Part shown: one piece after another, positions 63,811 through 64,000 of the stretch | How the letters are laid out: each line of letters starts with the position of its first letter | Numbering within the stretch: the stretch's first letter is position 1 | Assembly: GCA_965221845.1 (NCBI GenBank) | Contig: OZ244919.1 | Coordinates: 434,001 to 498,000 of the forward strand | Reading direction: 5' to 3' | DNA: 64,000 bases | Origin: JAJEFO01 sp965221845 | GTDB lineage: Bacteria; Pseudomonadota; Alphaproteobacteria; Rhodobacterales; Rhodobacteraceae | The notes under the pieces: generated by a model | The model's input: the letters and a program-made list of their open reading frames with translations, nothing else | Told to the model about the DNA's origin: nothing | Database searches by the model: none | Position numbers and translations under genes: made by a program

Positions 63811-64000
63811 ATGAGTGAGTCCAGCGGATCGGCGCCGCTGCTTGAAATGCGTGGCATCACCAAGCGCTTCGGTGCGATCACGGCGCTGGACCATGTCCAC
63901 CTGAGCCTCTTCCCCGGAGAGGTGCTTGGCGTCGTGGGCGACAACGGCGCGGGCAAGTCGACGCTGATGAAGGTGCTGTCCGGCCTCTACGCGGCCTCCG
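63811..64000 (+). CDS. Sugar ABC transporter ATP-binding protein, RbsA/XylG-like (3' end outside window)
   Basis: Only about 63 codons are in the window. MSESSGSAPLLEMRGITKRFGAITALDHVHLSLFPGEVLGVVGDNGAGKSTLMKVLSGLYAAS contains Walker A GDNGAGKST; the GDNGAGKSTLMKVLSG form is typical of CUT2 carbohydrate importers. ATG 63811 has AGGG about ten bases upstream; the ATG at 63802 is too close to it. Transcribed away from the sugar-oxidation cluster across a 200-base region, so it probably imports that cluster's substrate. Confidence 0.85.
   Translation, partial: MSESSGSAPLLEMRGITKRFGAITALDHVHLSLFPGEVLGVVGDNGAGKSTLMKVLSGLYAAS

Overview
The window is GC-rich DNA that reads best as an alphaproteobacterium, most likely of the Rhodobacterales. 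Two housekeeping arrangements point there: glyQ - small membrane protein - glyS - ppdK, and methylmalonyl-CoA epimerase overlapping a DUF1467 membrane protein. There are no rRNA genes and I recognised no tRNA genes.

Layout. (1) 1-1271: tail of an IS5-family transposase and a truncated, decayed second IS5-type element (called IS-B here). (2) 1473-12341: a catabolic locus with an AraC-type regulator, a fused Gfo/Idh/MocA-aldo/keto reductase, an Opp/Dpp-type ABC transporter whose binding-protein gene is frameshifted, and a GH4 enzyme with the alpha-galactosidase CHSV motif. It resembles the rhizobial agp/mel alpha-galactoside locus. (3) 12889-24831: an accessory zone with three copies of an IS5-family element (IS-A, the third lying further right), IS-B copies, a MITE, a flavin-dependent tryptophan halogenase, a ParA-like operon, broken Rpn-type nuclease genes, three paralogous small coiled-coil membrane proteins and two frameshifted exported proteins with long poly-C tracts. 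(4) 24850-35807: core genes trpA, ychF, a nitroreductase, DUF1467, mce, ppdK, glyS and glyQ. (5) 35989-42300: stacked mobile elements. An IS30 is split by an IS110, which is split by IS-A, which is split by IS-B; a Tn5-like IS4 remnant and an IS1634 fragment follow. (6) 42456-54438: a complete type I-E CRISPR-Cas locus (cas3, cas8e, cse2, cas7, cas5, cas6e, cas1, cas2) with 60 repeats and 59 spacers. (7) 54911-56677: an intact IS1634-family transposase. (8) 56856-64000: a second sugar/polyol oxidation locus (RraA-like protein, Gfo/Idh dehydrogenase, TPR protein, zinc alcohol dehydrogenase, SMP-30 lactonase, GMC oxidoreductase), with the start of a divergent RbsA-type ABC ATPase at the window edge.

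Most noteworthy: the IS110 noncoding end carries what looks like a bridge RNA whose target-loop sequence matches the IS30 site it sits in. A lone degenerate CRISPR repeat with a preserved stem-loop lies between cas3 and cas8e, where repeat-derived cas-regulating RNAs could be expected. Four pairs of spacers are near-identical and in the same register but carry substitutions, as if the same protospacer was sampled repeatedly from diverging invaders. The small coiled-coil family has a conserved promoter that would give a leaderless transcript, and two copies sit upstream of homopolymer-interrupted exported-protein genes that may be phase-variable.
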